Shown here one piece after another: positions 1 to 7,416 of a stretch of DNA of 12,141 nucleotides. The translations under genes and the position numbers were made by a program. The notes below the pieces were generated by a model. The model saw only the letters and a program-made list of their open reading frames with translations. It searched no databases and was not told the origin of the DNA. The first letter of the stretch is position 1. Every line of letters starts with the position of its first letter. The DNA lies in contig JAGWAW010000030.1 in the NCBI GenBank assembly GCA_021296165.1, positions 1 to 12,141 on the forward strand, given 5' to 3'. Origin of the DNA: Nitrosopumilaceae archaeon (GTDB lineage Archaea > Thermoproteota > Nitrososphaeria > Nitrososphaerales > Nitrosopumilaceae).

Positions 1-566
1 CTGTTCACCGCCTGGTTGCTGGGACAGAACAGCGCCGCGCGCCTGCCGGGCTGCCGTATGGGCATGTGGTCGGAGTTGTCCGATATGGAGCGGTCCACCG
101 CGTTCACAGCGTTGCGTATCGCGCCCAGCTCATACTGCACGGGGCACTCCAGCATCCATGCATGCTCGGCGCGCCACTTGGTGAGCAGCAGCCCGATGCG
201 GTTGCGTGTGGCCCGCGAGTTGGGCGGGAACCCATAATGCCACGCAAACCCGCCCAGCTGCGAGCGCACCATGTCCCGTATCACACCTGTGTCGACCCCC
301 AATTCCTTGGCAACACTCTTTGCCAGCTTGTAGGACTCCCGGTCAAAGTACGGCCCCTTTTCTGCCCCGCCTTTCTCGTCCACGCGCTCCTTGGGCTTGT
401 ACGGCGCGTATGCCAGCGCCGCCTCGTGAACCGCCCTGTTGTATATGGCCCGGCAGACCTCCGCGTATCTGTCGTAGTCGGCCGCGAACTGCGCGTCCAT
501 TCGTATCTGCAGTGTATGCGTTATGGTACGGTGTGTGGGCGGTTCTACAACCATGGAGTCCGGCAT
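1..566 (-). CDS. Partial IS605 OrfB/TnpB-like protein (5' end; runs off left edge)
   Basis: An uninterrupted minus-strand frame from ATG at 566-564 to the window edge encodes at least 188 residues. The N-terminus has the shape of IS605-family OrfB/TnpB proteins: a short beta segment (TITHTLQIRMD), then a helix ending in CRAIYNRAVHEA, which resembles the usual C..xYNxAL signature. Further on, AWMLECPVQYELGAIRNAV resembles the helix-turn-helix part of OrfB, where Q...A(I/L)R...A is typical. The RuvC-like catalytic residues (D, E, D) and the zinc finger would lie outside the window, so integrity and activity cannot be judged. In-frame alternatives are ATG at 554 and 500. I chose 566 because an in-frame stop (TAA) lies at 593-591 and a TATA-like box is centred about 26 nt upstream of 566. 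No transposon end was identified. The family call is by pattern only; a lineage-specific DNA-binding protein is the alternative. Confidence 0.5.
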   Translation of the reverse strand, partial: MPDSMVVEPPTHRTITHTLQIRMDAQFAADYDRYAEVCRAIYNRAVHEAALAYAPYKPKERVDEKGGAEKGPYFDRESYKLAKSVAKELGVDTGVIRDMVRSQLGGFAWHYGFPPNSRATRNRIGLLLTKWRAEHAWMLECPVQYELGAIRNAVNAVDRSISDNSDHMPIRQPGRRAALFCPSNQAVN

Positions 567-587
567 GAGAACCGTATCATACGTGTG

Positions 588-595
588 ATATTAAA
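588..595 (-). promoter_or_regulatory. TATA-like box for the leftward OrfB-like gene
   Basis: Read on the minus strand, 595 to 588 is TTTAATAT, centred about 26 nt before the ATG at 566. That is the archaeal TATA-to-start-site distance, so transcription would start at or next to the A of the ATG (leaderless). Confidence 0.5.
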
Positions 596-648
596 GCATT
601 CTCAGTTTGCAGTTTTTGGCGGGTTTTTGTCGATTGTGAATATTCCCC

Positions 649-654
649 TATATA
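649..654 (+). promoter_or_regulatory. TATA box for the LVIVD-repeat gene
   Basis: TATATA at 649-654 lies in an AT-richer patch between two divergent genes. Its centre is about 25 nt upstream of the ATG at 676. This predicts a transcript starting at about the ATG, and there is no Shine-Dalgarno site before the start. Confidence 0.6.
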
Positions 655-675
655 CCGCTCCCGAAACGCACTGCT

Positions 676-3240
676 ATGCGGGGAGTGATGCTGGCGCTGG
701 CGGTCATAGTAGCGGCCATGTGCGTGCCGGCCGCCTGGTCGCAGTCAGATGCTCCGTATGAAGGCGTACATCTGGATGGCGCCTTCGAGGTGGCGGTCTT
801 TTCGGCGCCCGGCCACACGTACGCCCTGGTGGGTGCTGCTGGCGCCATACAGGTGGTGGACGTCACCGACCCGCACTCCCCTGCGCCCGTGTCCGTCATC
901 ACCGGCCAGATGTCCGGATTTGAGGGGATGGAGGGTGTGGTGGATATCGAGATCATGAACAAGTCGCATTCTACGTATGCCATAGCGGCGGACTACGTGA
1001 ACGGCACCATGTGGGTGATCGACATCACCGACCCTCGCTCCCCCGTTCTGGTGTCGCGCGTATCTGGCGCAACGCCGGGCTTCGGCGGCATGGGGAGTCC
1101 CGCAGCCGTCGAGACGCTGCCGTCTCCAGGCGGCCCGCACCTGCTGGTCGCGTCGGCCGGCAACGGCACCCTCCACATTGTGGACATGGCAGACCCCTCG
1201 TCACCGGAGGTGACATCCACGGTATCGGCCAGCGGGCTGTACGCGCTGGACGACCCCCGGGATGTCGAGGTGTTCCATGCCATGGGGGGAACATATGCCA
1301 TGGTGGCGGCGTTCGGAGACAATGCCGTACTGGTACTGGATGTCACAAACCCCGACGCGCCCAAGTGGGCGGCCAGGCTAGACCACGGCCAGAACGGATT
1401 CTCCGGCCTGGCCGGCCCCGAGGACATCGAGGTGTCCGGGACGCTCGGAAGAACCTATGCGTTCGTGGCGGGGGGCGGTCCCAATACCATACAGGTTATC
1501 GACATGACAGACCCCCGGAAGCCGCTGGCCGTCGACTGCATATGGCACGAGTACGGGGATCCCGGCCCGCTGGGGCGCACCGCCGACATCGACATAGTCG
1601 CGCATGACGCGGAGCTGTTTGTCCGGACGCATCCTAATGTGGCTATCCGCATACAGTCTGTATCCGGCGGCCAGGCTGGCCCAATAGACTGCGCGTGGCG
1701 CGGCTCGGCGGAGCGGGACACGATGAACCACCCAGCCGACATGGAGGTCTTTGAGGCGGCCGGCCGGACGTACCTCCTTACCACCGGCACTGACGGCATA
1801 CACGTTACCGACATCACAAAGCCATGGGATGCCCGGCCCCTGGCGGTCGTGCGCGACGGCGACGGCGCGCGCCTGGAGGACCCTTACGGCCTCGCCATCT
1901 ATGACACACCAAGCGGCACCTACGGGGTGGTGGCCAGCTTCGGCGACGACTCGCTACAGGTGCTGGACATAACCGACCCCTCGGCCCCGGCCACCGCCGG
2001 CAGTCTGGTCTCCACCATGCCGCGGGACGGGCCCCTCTGGCCAGCGGATGCGTCCGTGTTCGGAACGTTCGGCTCCGCGTACGTCTTGATGTCCGGCGCC
2101 CGGGACGACGCCATACAGATACTGGACATAACCGACCCTGCAGCCCCCGTTACGTTGTACACGCTCCGGGAGGGGCCGGACTTTAGAGTGGAGGAGCCGG
2201 GGGCAGTAGAGACGTACTGGGACGGTGAGCGGGCGTACGGCCTGATCGCCGAGAGGGACTCGGTGCTGGTTATGGACGTCACAGAGCCGGCGTCGCCGAT
2301 CCTAGTGCATGCGATATCCGATGCAGGCGGGGCATCCATACTGCACGCTGGTACAATACATGGCCGGCCCCACCTGCTGGCGGTCTACGACGGCGCGGTA
2401 AACGTGTTTGACATGGGCGACCCCGCCAATCCGGTACGGGCGTCGTCGCTGGCCGTGCCGCCGGGCATATCCGATATTGAGACGTTCCGCATATCAAACG
2501 TCACGTATGCCAGCATATCCTTCCGCGACCATGATACGGTATACCTGCACGGCGCCGTATCCTCCGCGGCGCTGTCAGCAGTGGCCGGTCAGGCCACGGG
2601 CTTGGAAGCCTTCTGGGGGTTCGGCCATATAGAGACGGCGGCCGTCTTTGATCGTGTGGTGATGGAGTCGGCGGCCGAGGTGACCGGCGTACTCTTGGTG
2701 AGCCTTGAGGACCCCGCCGCCCCCGGCATATTGGAGCCCTGGACCATACAGGACGCGGAACTGGACGACCTGCCGGACGCGACGGTTTTTGCTGTATCCG
2801 GCCGCACCTACCTGGCCGCGATAGACCGCTTCGACTACGAGGTCAAGATACTGGACATAACCCGGCCGGACACCTGGGGCGGCATAACCTCGCAGGTGAT
2901 AGACGGAAAGAGCGGCTTTGACGCTCTGACCAAGCCGGTGCGCATAGAGTCGGTCCACATACGGAACGGCACGTACGGGGTTGTGGCCGGGGCCGACGGC
3001 CGCCTTCAGGTACTGGACCTTGGCACACCGTGGATGCTGTGGCCGGTGGACAGCCTGGCAGAACATCTGGTGGTGCCGCATGCCGAGGGACCCCATGATC
3101 TGGAGGTGTTCACCCTGCTGGACAGGACGTACGTTTTGGTGGCCCGAACCGTATACGTGCCGTATGGGAATGCGGTCACGATACTGGACATCACCGAGCC
3201 TGACCTGCCCGACGCGGCGGGCGGATGGTCCGGCCGCTGA
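676..3240 (+). CDS. Secreted LVIVD-repeat beta-propeller protein
   Basis: This 854-residue protein starts with a signal peptide: MRG, a hydrophobic stretch at about residues 4-20, and likely cleavage near AAWSQS (about 20-24). The remainder is a chain of about 52-residue units. Each unit carries a variant of G-x-TY-x-x-V-A followed by a core such as IQVLDITDPxxP, the hallmark of the LVIVD repeat family. Cores occur near residues 58, 113, 167, 219, 273, 375, 428, 481, 531, 576, 673, 723, 778 and 836; two further degenerate units (about 325 and 622) complete a regular series of about 16. Such repeats fold as beta-propeller blades, so two or more propellers are likely. No C-terminal membrane anchor, sorting motif or enzyme domain is visible, so it is probably released or held by other surface proteins. 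Function (adhesion, ligand binding) is unknown. It has its own promoter and lies between the OrfB-like gene and the ribosomal operon. Confidence 0.85.
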   Translation: MRGVMLALAVIVAAMCVPAAWSQSDAPYEGVHLDGAFEVAVFSAPGHTYALVGAAGAIQVVDVTDPHSPAPVSVITGQMSGFEGMEGVVDIEIMNKSHSTYAIAADYVNGTMWVIDITDPRSPVLVSRVSGATPGFGGMGSPAAVETLPSPGGPHLLVASAGNGTLHIVDMADPSSPEVTSTVSASGLYALDDPRDVEVFHAMGGTYAMVAAFGDNAVLVLDVTNPDAPKWAARLDHGQNGFSGLAGPEDIEVSGTLGRTYAFVAGGGPNTIQVIDMTDPRKPLAVDCIWHEYGDPGPLGRTADIDIVAHDAELFVRTHPNVAIRIQSVSGGQAGPIDCAWRGSAERDTMNHPADMEVFEAAGRTYLLTTGTDGIHVTDITKPWDARPLAVVRDGDGARLEDPYGLAIYDTPSGTYGVVASFGDDSLQVLDITDPSAPATAGSLVSTMPRDGPLWPADASVFGTFGSAYVLMSGARDDAIQILDITDPAAPVTLYTLREGPDFRVEEPGAVETYWDGERAYGLIAERDSVLVMDVTEPASPILVHAISDAGGASILHAGTIHGRPHLLAVYDGAVNVFDMGDPANPVRASSLAVPPGISDIETFRISNVTYASISFRDHDTVYLHGAVSSAALSAVAGQATGLEAFWGFGHIETAAVFDRVVMESAAEVTGVLLVSLEDPAAPGILEPWTIQDAELDDLPDATVFAVSGRTYLAAIDRFDYEVKILDITRPDTWGGITSQVIDGKSGFDALTKPVRIESVHIRNGTYGVVAGADGRLQVLDLGTPWMLWPVDSLAEHLVVPHAEGPHDLEVFTLLDRTYVLVARTVYVPYGNAVTILDITEPDLPDAAGGWSGR

Positions 3241-3344
3241 CATTGGACGGCGTGCGCCCGATCCCCCGCAGCTGTACGATACAGTACGCTTCGTCTGGGT
3301 CCGGCCCAGCGACCCTGCGCGAAAATCTCGTGGATCAACGAACG

Positions 3345-3350
3345 TATATA
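3345..3350 (+). promoter_or_regulatory. TATA box of the rpl18 operon
   Basis: TATATA (followed by AG) at 3345-3350, preceded by AACG, is centred about 29 nt before the ATG of rpl18 at 3377. It is the strongest candidate promoter in the 136-nt gap after the LVIVD gene and predicts a leader of 0-3 nt for the operon mRNA. Confidence 0.65.
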
Positions 3351-3376
3351 AGACAAGGACAGGGCGTGCCCATTAC

Positions 3377-3865
3377 ATGGCCTATTCGCGGATTCTGCGG
3401 CGCCTACGGGAAGAGAAGACCAACTACGGGAAGCGCCGCACCATGCTTATGGGAAAGAGGAACTTTGCCACGGTGGTGATATCCAACGAGAACACCCAAG
3501 TGCAGGTATTGCGCCCGCAGATGACCGGCGACTTGGTGGTGGCGTCGGCCCACTCCAGGACGCTCCTAAAGAACGGCTGGAAGGGCTCCCGCAAGAACAT
3601 TCCGGCGGCCTACCTGACCGGGTACATGGCAGGTAAGAAGGCTCTTTTGAGCGGGGCCCAGGATGCCATCCTGTACACGGGGACCCGGCGGTACACGCAG
3701 CGCACCGCAGCCGCCGTCAAGGGGATGGCGGACGCGGGCTTGGAGGTTCCGGCGGATCCGGAAACATTTCCTCCCGACGAAAGAATAAACGGAGAACACC
3801 TCGCGGTGAAGAACGATGTACAGTCGTTCAAGTCGTTCGTTGACCGGGAGGTCGCCGGACAATGA
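3377..3865 (+). CDS. rpl18: 50S ribosomal protein L18 (uL18), archaeal type
   Basis: This 162-residue protein is L18 of the large subunit, which binds 5S rRNA together with L5. Family features are clear: an N-terminal basic segment with TNYGKRRTMLMGKR (about 15-28), GDLVVASAHSRTLLKNGWKG (51-70), N-PAAYLTGYMAGKKAL (74-90), and the C-terminal RINGEH (136-141). The reading frame is open further upstream to 2981, inside the LVIVD gene, but ATG 3377 matches the family start and lies about 29 nt downstream of a TATA box. There is no Shine-Dalgarno site, as expected for a leaderless first gene. It heads the operon and overlaps rps5 by four bases (ATGA). The genes that usually precede it in archaea (L6, L32e, L19e) are absent here, with the LVIVD gene in their place. 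Confidence 0.95.
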   Translation: MAYSRILRRLREEKTNYGKRRTMLMGKRNFATVVISNENTQVQVLRPQMTGDLVVASAHSRTLLKNGWKGSRKNIPAAYLTGYMAGKKALLSGAQDAILYTGTRRYTQRTAAAVKGMADAGLEVPADPETFPPDERINGEHLAVKNDVQSFKSFVDREVAGQ

Positions 3866-4515
3866 GCCGGCCGGGTGGTCGGCCGGGTGGTCGACCAGGC
3901 AACCGCCCCAACCGCCGGGACACCGAGGAGGTATGGGTCCCCAAGACGTCCTTGGGCAAGCGGGTGAACTCCGGGGACATTACGTCACTGGAGACCATAA
4001 TAGAGCAGGGTCTCCGGGTGCAGGAGGCCGGCATAATCAAGAAGCTGCTCCCGGACCTGGACACCGAGGTGGTGGACGTGGGCATAATACAGAAGATGAC
4101 ATCCAACGGTCAGTCCACCCGGTTCAAGGCCATAGTGGCGGCAGGAAACAAGAACGGCTACTTGGGGATAGGGCAGGGCAAGTCCAAGCAGATGCGTATA
4201 GCAATCGAGAAGGCCACCAACCAAGCATACCTCAACGTGAGCCCCGTGAAGCTGGGCTGCGGCAGCTGGGAGTGCCGGTGCGACCAGAAGCACTCTGCCC
4301 CCTTCAAGATCCGCGGCAAGGGCGGCAGCGTTACCATAGAGATACTGCCGGCCCCCCGGGGCTTGGGCTTGGTGGCCGGCGGTAAGATAAAGCGACTGCT
4401 GGAGCTGGCCGGAATGCGGGATGCCTGGACCACGGCCACCGGTTCCACAGCCACCATGAACTCCACCTCCAAGGCCATACTGAACTGTCTGAGGCAGACG
4501 TTTAGCCAAGGGTGA
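3862..4515 (+). CDS. rps5: 30S ribosomal protein S5 (uS5)
   Basis: This 217-residue protein is S5 of the small subunit, which acts in decoding fidelity and mRNA entry. The S5 N-terminal double-stranded-RNA-binding-like domain is at about 66-130, with DVGIIQKMT, RFKAIVAAGNKNGYLGIGQGK and the following helix. The C-terminal domain is at about 145-210 and includes RGKGGSVTIEILPAPRGLGLVAGG. The archaeal insert CGSWECRC (133-140) is present. The first 20 residues are a Gly/Pro/Arg-rich extension containing two exact RPGG units. The start codon overlaps the rpl18 stop (ATGA), with GGGAGGT at 3846-3852 nine bases upstream as ribosome-binding site. The product is certain; only the exact N-terminus could shift, and the strong ribosome-binding site favours ATG 3862. 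Confidence 0.95.
   Translation: MSRPGGRPGGRPGNRPNRRDTEEVWVPKTSLGKRVNSGDITSLETIIEQGLRVQEAGIIKKLLPDLDTEVVDVGIIQKMTSNGQSTRFKAIVAAGNKNGYLGIGQGKSKQMRIAIEKATNQAYLNVSPVKLGCGSWECRCDQKHSAPFKIRGKGGSVTIEILPAPRGLGLVAGGKIKRLLELAGMRDAWTTATGSTATMNSTSKAILNCLRQTFSQG
3869..3892 (+). repeat. Perfect 12-bp tandem duplication in the 5' end of rps5
   Basis: GGCCGGGTGGTC occurs twice in direct succession, encoding two RPGG units in the N-terminal tail of S5. The next codons (RPG-N-RPN) look like a decayed third unit. Confidence 0.85.
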
Positions 4516-4521
4516 TGCGGG

Positions 4522-4989
4522 ATGGCCAAGGCATATCTGGTTCTGCGGATAAAGGGGCAGGCGGATGTGCCCCACTGGGCCCGCACCACAATGTCCCTGC
4601 TAAAACTGGAGAAGAAGCACCGAGCCACCGTGGTGCCCGCCACGCCCAGCACGTCGGGCATGCTAAAGAAAATACAGACGTTCGTGGCTTGGAGTGATGC
4701 CGATGCTGGCATAGTGCGGGAACTGCTGGAGAAGAAAGCACGGAAGGCCGGATACCGTCCCGTCACCGACGAGGACATCCGGGCGATGGGGTACGAGGGG
4801 ACCGACGCCCTAGCCGAGTCGCTCTCCGAGGGAAAGGTGGCCCTCTCCAAACTCGAACCGCTCAAGCCTTGGTTCGCCCTGGCCCCACCGCGCCTGGGGT
4901 TCAAGCGGAGCACCAAGAGACTCGCCGGCCAGAAGGGCATACTGGGCAGGAACGCGGACCTGCCCGAGCTGGTACGGAGGATGATATAG
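4522..4989 (+). CDS. rpl30: 50S ribosomal protein L30 (uL30), archaeal type
   Basis: This 155-residue protein is L30. The N-terminal ferredoxin-like core begins AYLVLRIKGQADVPHWARTT, followed by a family-typical segment with TPSTSGMLKKIQTFVAWSD (41-59). The archaeal C-terminal extension carries LSEGKV (101-106), LKPWFALAPPRLGFKRSTKR (114-133) and the GxLGRN-type motif ILGRNADLPELVRRM. The length suits the archaeal/eukaryotic (L7-like) form rather than the roughly 60-residue bacterial one. It starts six bases after the rps5 stop. GGTGAT (4511-4516), a perfect match to part of the anti-SD complement GGAGGTGAT, overlaps the rps5 stop and lies five bases before the ATG, so the two genes are probably translationally coupled. 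Confidence 0.94.
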   Translation: MAKAYLVLRIKGQADVPHWARTTMSLLKLEKKHRATVVPATPSTSGMLKKIQTFVAWSDADAGIVRELLEKKARKAGYRPVTDEDIRAMGYEGTDALAESLSEGKVALSKLEPLKPWFALAPPRLGFKRSTKRLAGQKGILGRNADLPELVRRMI

Positions 4990-4990
4990 C

Positions 4991-5416
4991 ATGGCGACCC
5001 GACTCCGCAAGACCCGCAGGTACAGGGGCTCCCGGAACCACGGCTGGGGCCAGGTGGCACAGCACCGGGCCAGTGGCCACAAAGGGGGATTGGGGGTATC
5101 TGGCCTACTCAAGCACCACTACTCATCAATGCTCAAGGAAGATCCGGACCACTTCGGACACTCCTCGACCCGCCCGCCCTACCCTAACGTCACGAAACGG
5201 TGGGCCGGCGTCCGGGACTTGGACGACCTTTATGCTAGATACGGGCGCCGGGACGGCGACAAGCTCGTGGTGGACCTGGGCGGCGCCGGGTACGAGAAGC
5301 TACTGGGCGGTGGCAGCGTCGGCGCCGCATACACGGTGGTAGTCCCCAATTCCACAAAGTCGGCGGCAGCCAAGGTGGCAGCCGCCGGCGGAGAGGTGCT
5401 CCCAGAATATGGCTGA
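4991..5416 (+). CDS. rpl15: 50S ribosomal protein L15 (uL15), archaeal type
   Basis: This 141-residue protein is L15, a large-subunit assembly protein. The basic N-terminus with RGSRNHGWGQVAQHRASGHKG (about 12-32) is the archaeal/eukaryotic L15/L27a signature: Gly-rich, with His residues contacting rRNA. The C-terminal half has the usual alpha/beta core (KLVVDLGGAGYEKLLGGG, then a TVVVPNSTKSAAAKVAAAGGEV end). Start ATG 4991 is one base after the rpl30 stop, with GGAGG at 4976-4980 ten bases upstream. The end overlaps secY by eight bases. Confidence 0.94.
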   Translation: MATRLRKTRRYRGSRNHGWGQVAQHRASGHKGGLGVSGLLKHHYSSMLKEDPDHFGHSSTRPPYPNVTKRWAGVRDLDDLYARYGRRDGDKLVVDLGGAGYEKLLGGGSVGAAYTVVVPNSTKSAAAKVAAAGGEVLPEYG

Positions 5417-6842
5417 GGGAACCGCCACAGCGCTTGTACGCAAGATGGTCTTAAAGGCCGAGCCGTACGTACCGCAGGTCCCCAAGCCCAAGAAGAAGCT
5501 CACCCTGCAGAGGCGGCTCCTGTGGTGCGGCGTGGCCCTGCTGATATACATGGTGATGGGGCAGACACCGCTCTTCGGAGCGGCGCCCATAGAGGGATTG
5601 GACCCGCTGGCGTTCGCCCGGATCATCTTCGCATCCCAACAGGGGACGCTGGTGGAGTTGGGCATAGGTCCTATAGTGACGGCGGGACTGCTCATGCAGC
5701 TGCTCCGGGGTTCGGAGATACTCAAGTTCGACTTTAAGAAGCCCGAGGAGCGGGGCACCTTCCAGACTGCAACAAAGATCGTCACCTACGTGGTGATAGT
5801 GGCCGAGTCCATAGTGTATGCCATAGCAGTGTACGGCGGCAACATACTGGACCCCTCCCACCTGTATGTCATGATAGGGCAGCTGATGGCCGCCTCAATC
5901 CTCATCATGTTTTTGGACGAGATGATCCAAAAGGGATGGGGACTGGGGAGTGGAATCAGTCTCTTTATCATGGCCGGCGTCACCCAGCAGATACTGTGGA
6001 GCCTCTTCAGCCCCCTGCCGGCCGGCGACGGTGGAACCATAGGCATACTTCCGTATATAGGCCAGTCCATAATGGCCGGCGATCTTGGCAACATATTCTT
6101 CCGCTCGTCCCAGCTGCCCAGCATCTTCGGGCTGTGCCTGACGGCTGGCGTGCTGCTCATACTGGTATTCACGCAGGGCATGAAGATAGAGATACCCATA
6201 GTCTCCACCCGCTACCGGGGCTTCTCGGCAGTGTACCCCATCAAGATGATGTACGTCTCCAACATCCCGGTCATACTGGCCTCTGCACTGACGGCCAACG
6301 CCGTCTTTATGGGCCAGCTCGTATGGGCCAACGTGAACCCGCGGAACACCGACGCGTTCTGGAACATCTTGGCGCAGTTTGACGTGACCAACCCCGCGCA
6401 GCCCATAGGCGGCCTCATATACTACGTCACGCCGCCCCGGGGGCTGGAGTTTGCCGCCGCCGACCCCGGCCGGGCCGTAGGCTACGTGTTGTTCATGATT
6501 GGGATAGTGGTGGTGTTTGGGCGCCTGTGGGTGGAGCTGGGCGGGCTCTCTCCAAAGAGCGCCGCGCAGAACCTACTGGATGCCGATGTACAGGTGCCCG
6601 GGTTCCGGCGCTCCAACAAGCCCATCGAGTCGCTCCTCAACAAGTACATTCCCTCTGTCACTATAATAGGGTCCATGATCCTGGGACTGCTGGCCGGCGT
6701 CTCAGACGTGCTGGGTGTCTTCGGAACGGGCATCGGCATACTGCTCATGGTGGATATCCTGATAAACTACTACACTCAGCTCGTTCGCGAGCAGGTAGAG
6801 GTGGTCATGCCACGGTTGGGTGCTCTGCTTGGCCGCAAGTAG
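5409..6842 (+). CDS. secY: Preprotein translocase subunit SecY (Sec61 alpha)
   Basis: This 477-residue protein is the channel-forming subunit of the Sec translocon, which exports or inserts proteins together with SecE and Sec61-beta. It shows the ten-helix pattern. TM1 (about 36-53) is followed by the plug region. Next come GIGPIVTAGLLMQLL (about 85-99), the hydrophobic helices through about 290, the cytoplasmic loop with KIEIPIVSTRYRGFSAVYPIKMMYVSNIPVI (about 259-289), and a late loop with PGFRRSNKPIESLLNKYIP (about 397-415), all typical of SecY. GGAGAGGTG at 5390-5398, ten bases before ATG 5409, fixes the start inside the 3' end of rpl15. In this operon the export channel is made with ribosomal proteins and with the EMC3-type insertase two genes downstream. 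Confidence 0.96.
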   Translation: MAEGTATALVRKMVLKAEPYVPQVPKPKKKLTLQRRLLWCGVALLIYMVMGQTPLFGAAPIEGLDPLAFARIIFASQQGTLVELGIGPIVTAGLLMQLLRGSEILKFDFKKPEERGTFQTATKIVTYVVIVAESIVYAIAVYGGNILDPSHLYVMIGQLMAASILIMFLDEMIQKGWGLGSGISLFIMAGVTQQILWSLFSPLPAGDGGTIGILPYIGQSIMAGDLGNIFFRSSQLPSIFGLCLTAGVLLILVFTQGMKIEIPIVSTRYRGFSAVYPIKMMYVSNIPVILASALTANAVFMGQLVWANVNPRNTDAFWNILAQFDVTNPAQPIGGLIYYVTPPRGLEFAAADPGRAVGYVLFMIGIVVVFGRLWVELGGLSPKSAAQNLLDADVQVPGFRRSNKPIESLLNKYIPSVTIIGSMILGLLAGVSDVLGVFGTGIGILLMVDILINYYTQLVREQVEVVMPRLGALLGRK

Positions 6843-6852
6843 GCGCATCGTG

Positions 6853-7416
6853 ATGGTGGGCATCTCCGGCGTGGGCAAGACCACGCTGTTGGAGACGGTG
6901 GTAAGGTCGCTCAAGGCCAGCGGCAAGCGGGTAACCGTGGTGAGCTTCGGCACCGTGATGCTGGCGGAGGCCCGGCGGCAGGGCATAAACGACCGGGACG
7001 CGCTGCGAAGTCTCCCGACCGACGAGCAGGTCCGGCTGCAGACCAACGCCGCCGAGAGCATCGCCGCCAGCGACGACGACGTGGTGATAGTGGACACGCA
7101 CGCCTTCGTGAGCACCAGATTTGGGTACTATCCGGGACTGCCGGAACGGGTTCTGCGCATCATAAACCCCACCAGCTACATATCTGTCTCGGCAAATCCC
7201 GAGGAGATATATCGGCGGCGCATGAACGACACCACCCGCAACCGCGACCGCATAACGGTGGCGGGGATAAAGCAGGAGCTGGGCATGCAGGCGGCAATGG
7301 TCTCGGCATGCTCGGTGATATCCGGCTCGCCGGTCAAACTGGTGGTGAACCGGGACGGGCGCGTGGAAGAGACAGCAAATGACGTAATAAGGGCCACTGG
7401 ATTAAACGGGGCATGA
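6853..7416 (+). CDS. adkA: Archaeal adenylate kinase (AdkA)
   Basis: This is an archaeal-type adenylate kinase (ATP + AMP to 2 ADP) of about 187 residues, a separate P-loop family from bacterial Adk. It has P-loop GVGKTT at residues 6-11, FGTVMLAEARRQG, the LPTDEQVRLQ helix and VIVDTHAFVSTRFGYYPGLP, which carries the family's DTHA and PGLP signatures. It also has INPTSYISVSANPEEIYRRR, a lid-like DTTRNRD, and the C-terminal helix. The start is uncertain. ATG 6853 leaves only two residues before the Gly-rich loop; GTG 6850 and GTG 6820 (overlapping secY) are in-frame options that would give a fuller first beta strand, and no clear ribosome-binding site decides. It follows secY by 10 bases and overlaps the next gene by four. 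Confidence 0.93.
   Translation: MVGISGVGKTTLLETVVRSLKASGKRVTVVSFGTVMLAEARRQGINDRDALRSLPTDEQVRLQTNAAESIAASDDDVVIVDTHAFVSTRFGYYPGLPERVLRIINPTSYISVSANPEEIYRRRMNDTTRNRDRITVAGIKQELGMQAAMVSACSVISGSPVKLVVNRDGRVEETANDVIRATGLNGA

Noticed and set aside
66..761. Long plus-strand open frame of 231 codons at the left end
   Set aside because: It lies antisense to the OrfB-like frame, continues into the start of the LVIVD gene in another frame, has unstructured Arg/Val/His-rich composition and no promoter. The minus-strand frame has recognisable protein-like segments and a TATA-like box.
3241..3344. 104-base stretch between the LVIVD gene and the rpl18 TATA box
   Set aside because: I looked for a small gene, a tRNA-like fold, a terminator and repeats. 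There is no credible frame, no T-tract and no convincing structure.
3985..5112. Long minus-strand frames opposite the ribosomal genes (for example 3985-4575 and 4158-5060)
   Set aside because: They are mirror frames of high-GC coding sequence. The plus-strand genes are certain and densely packed.
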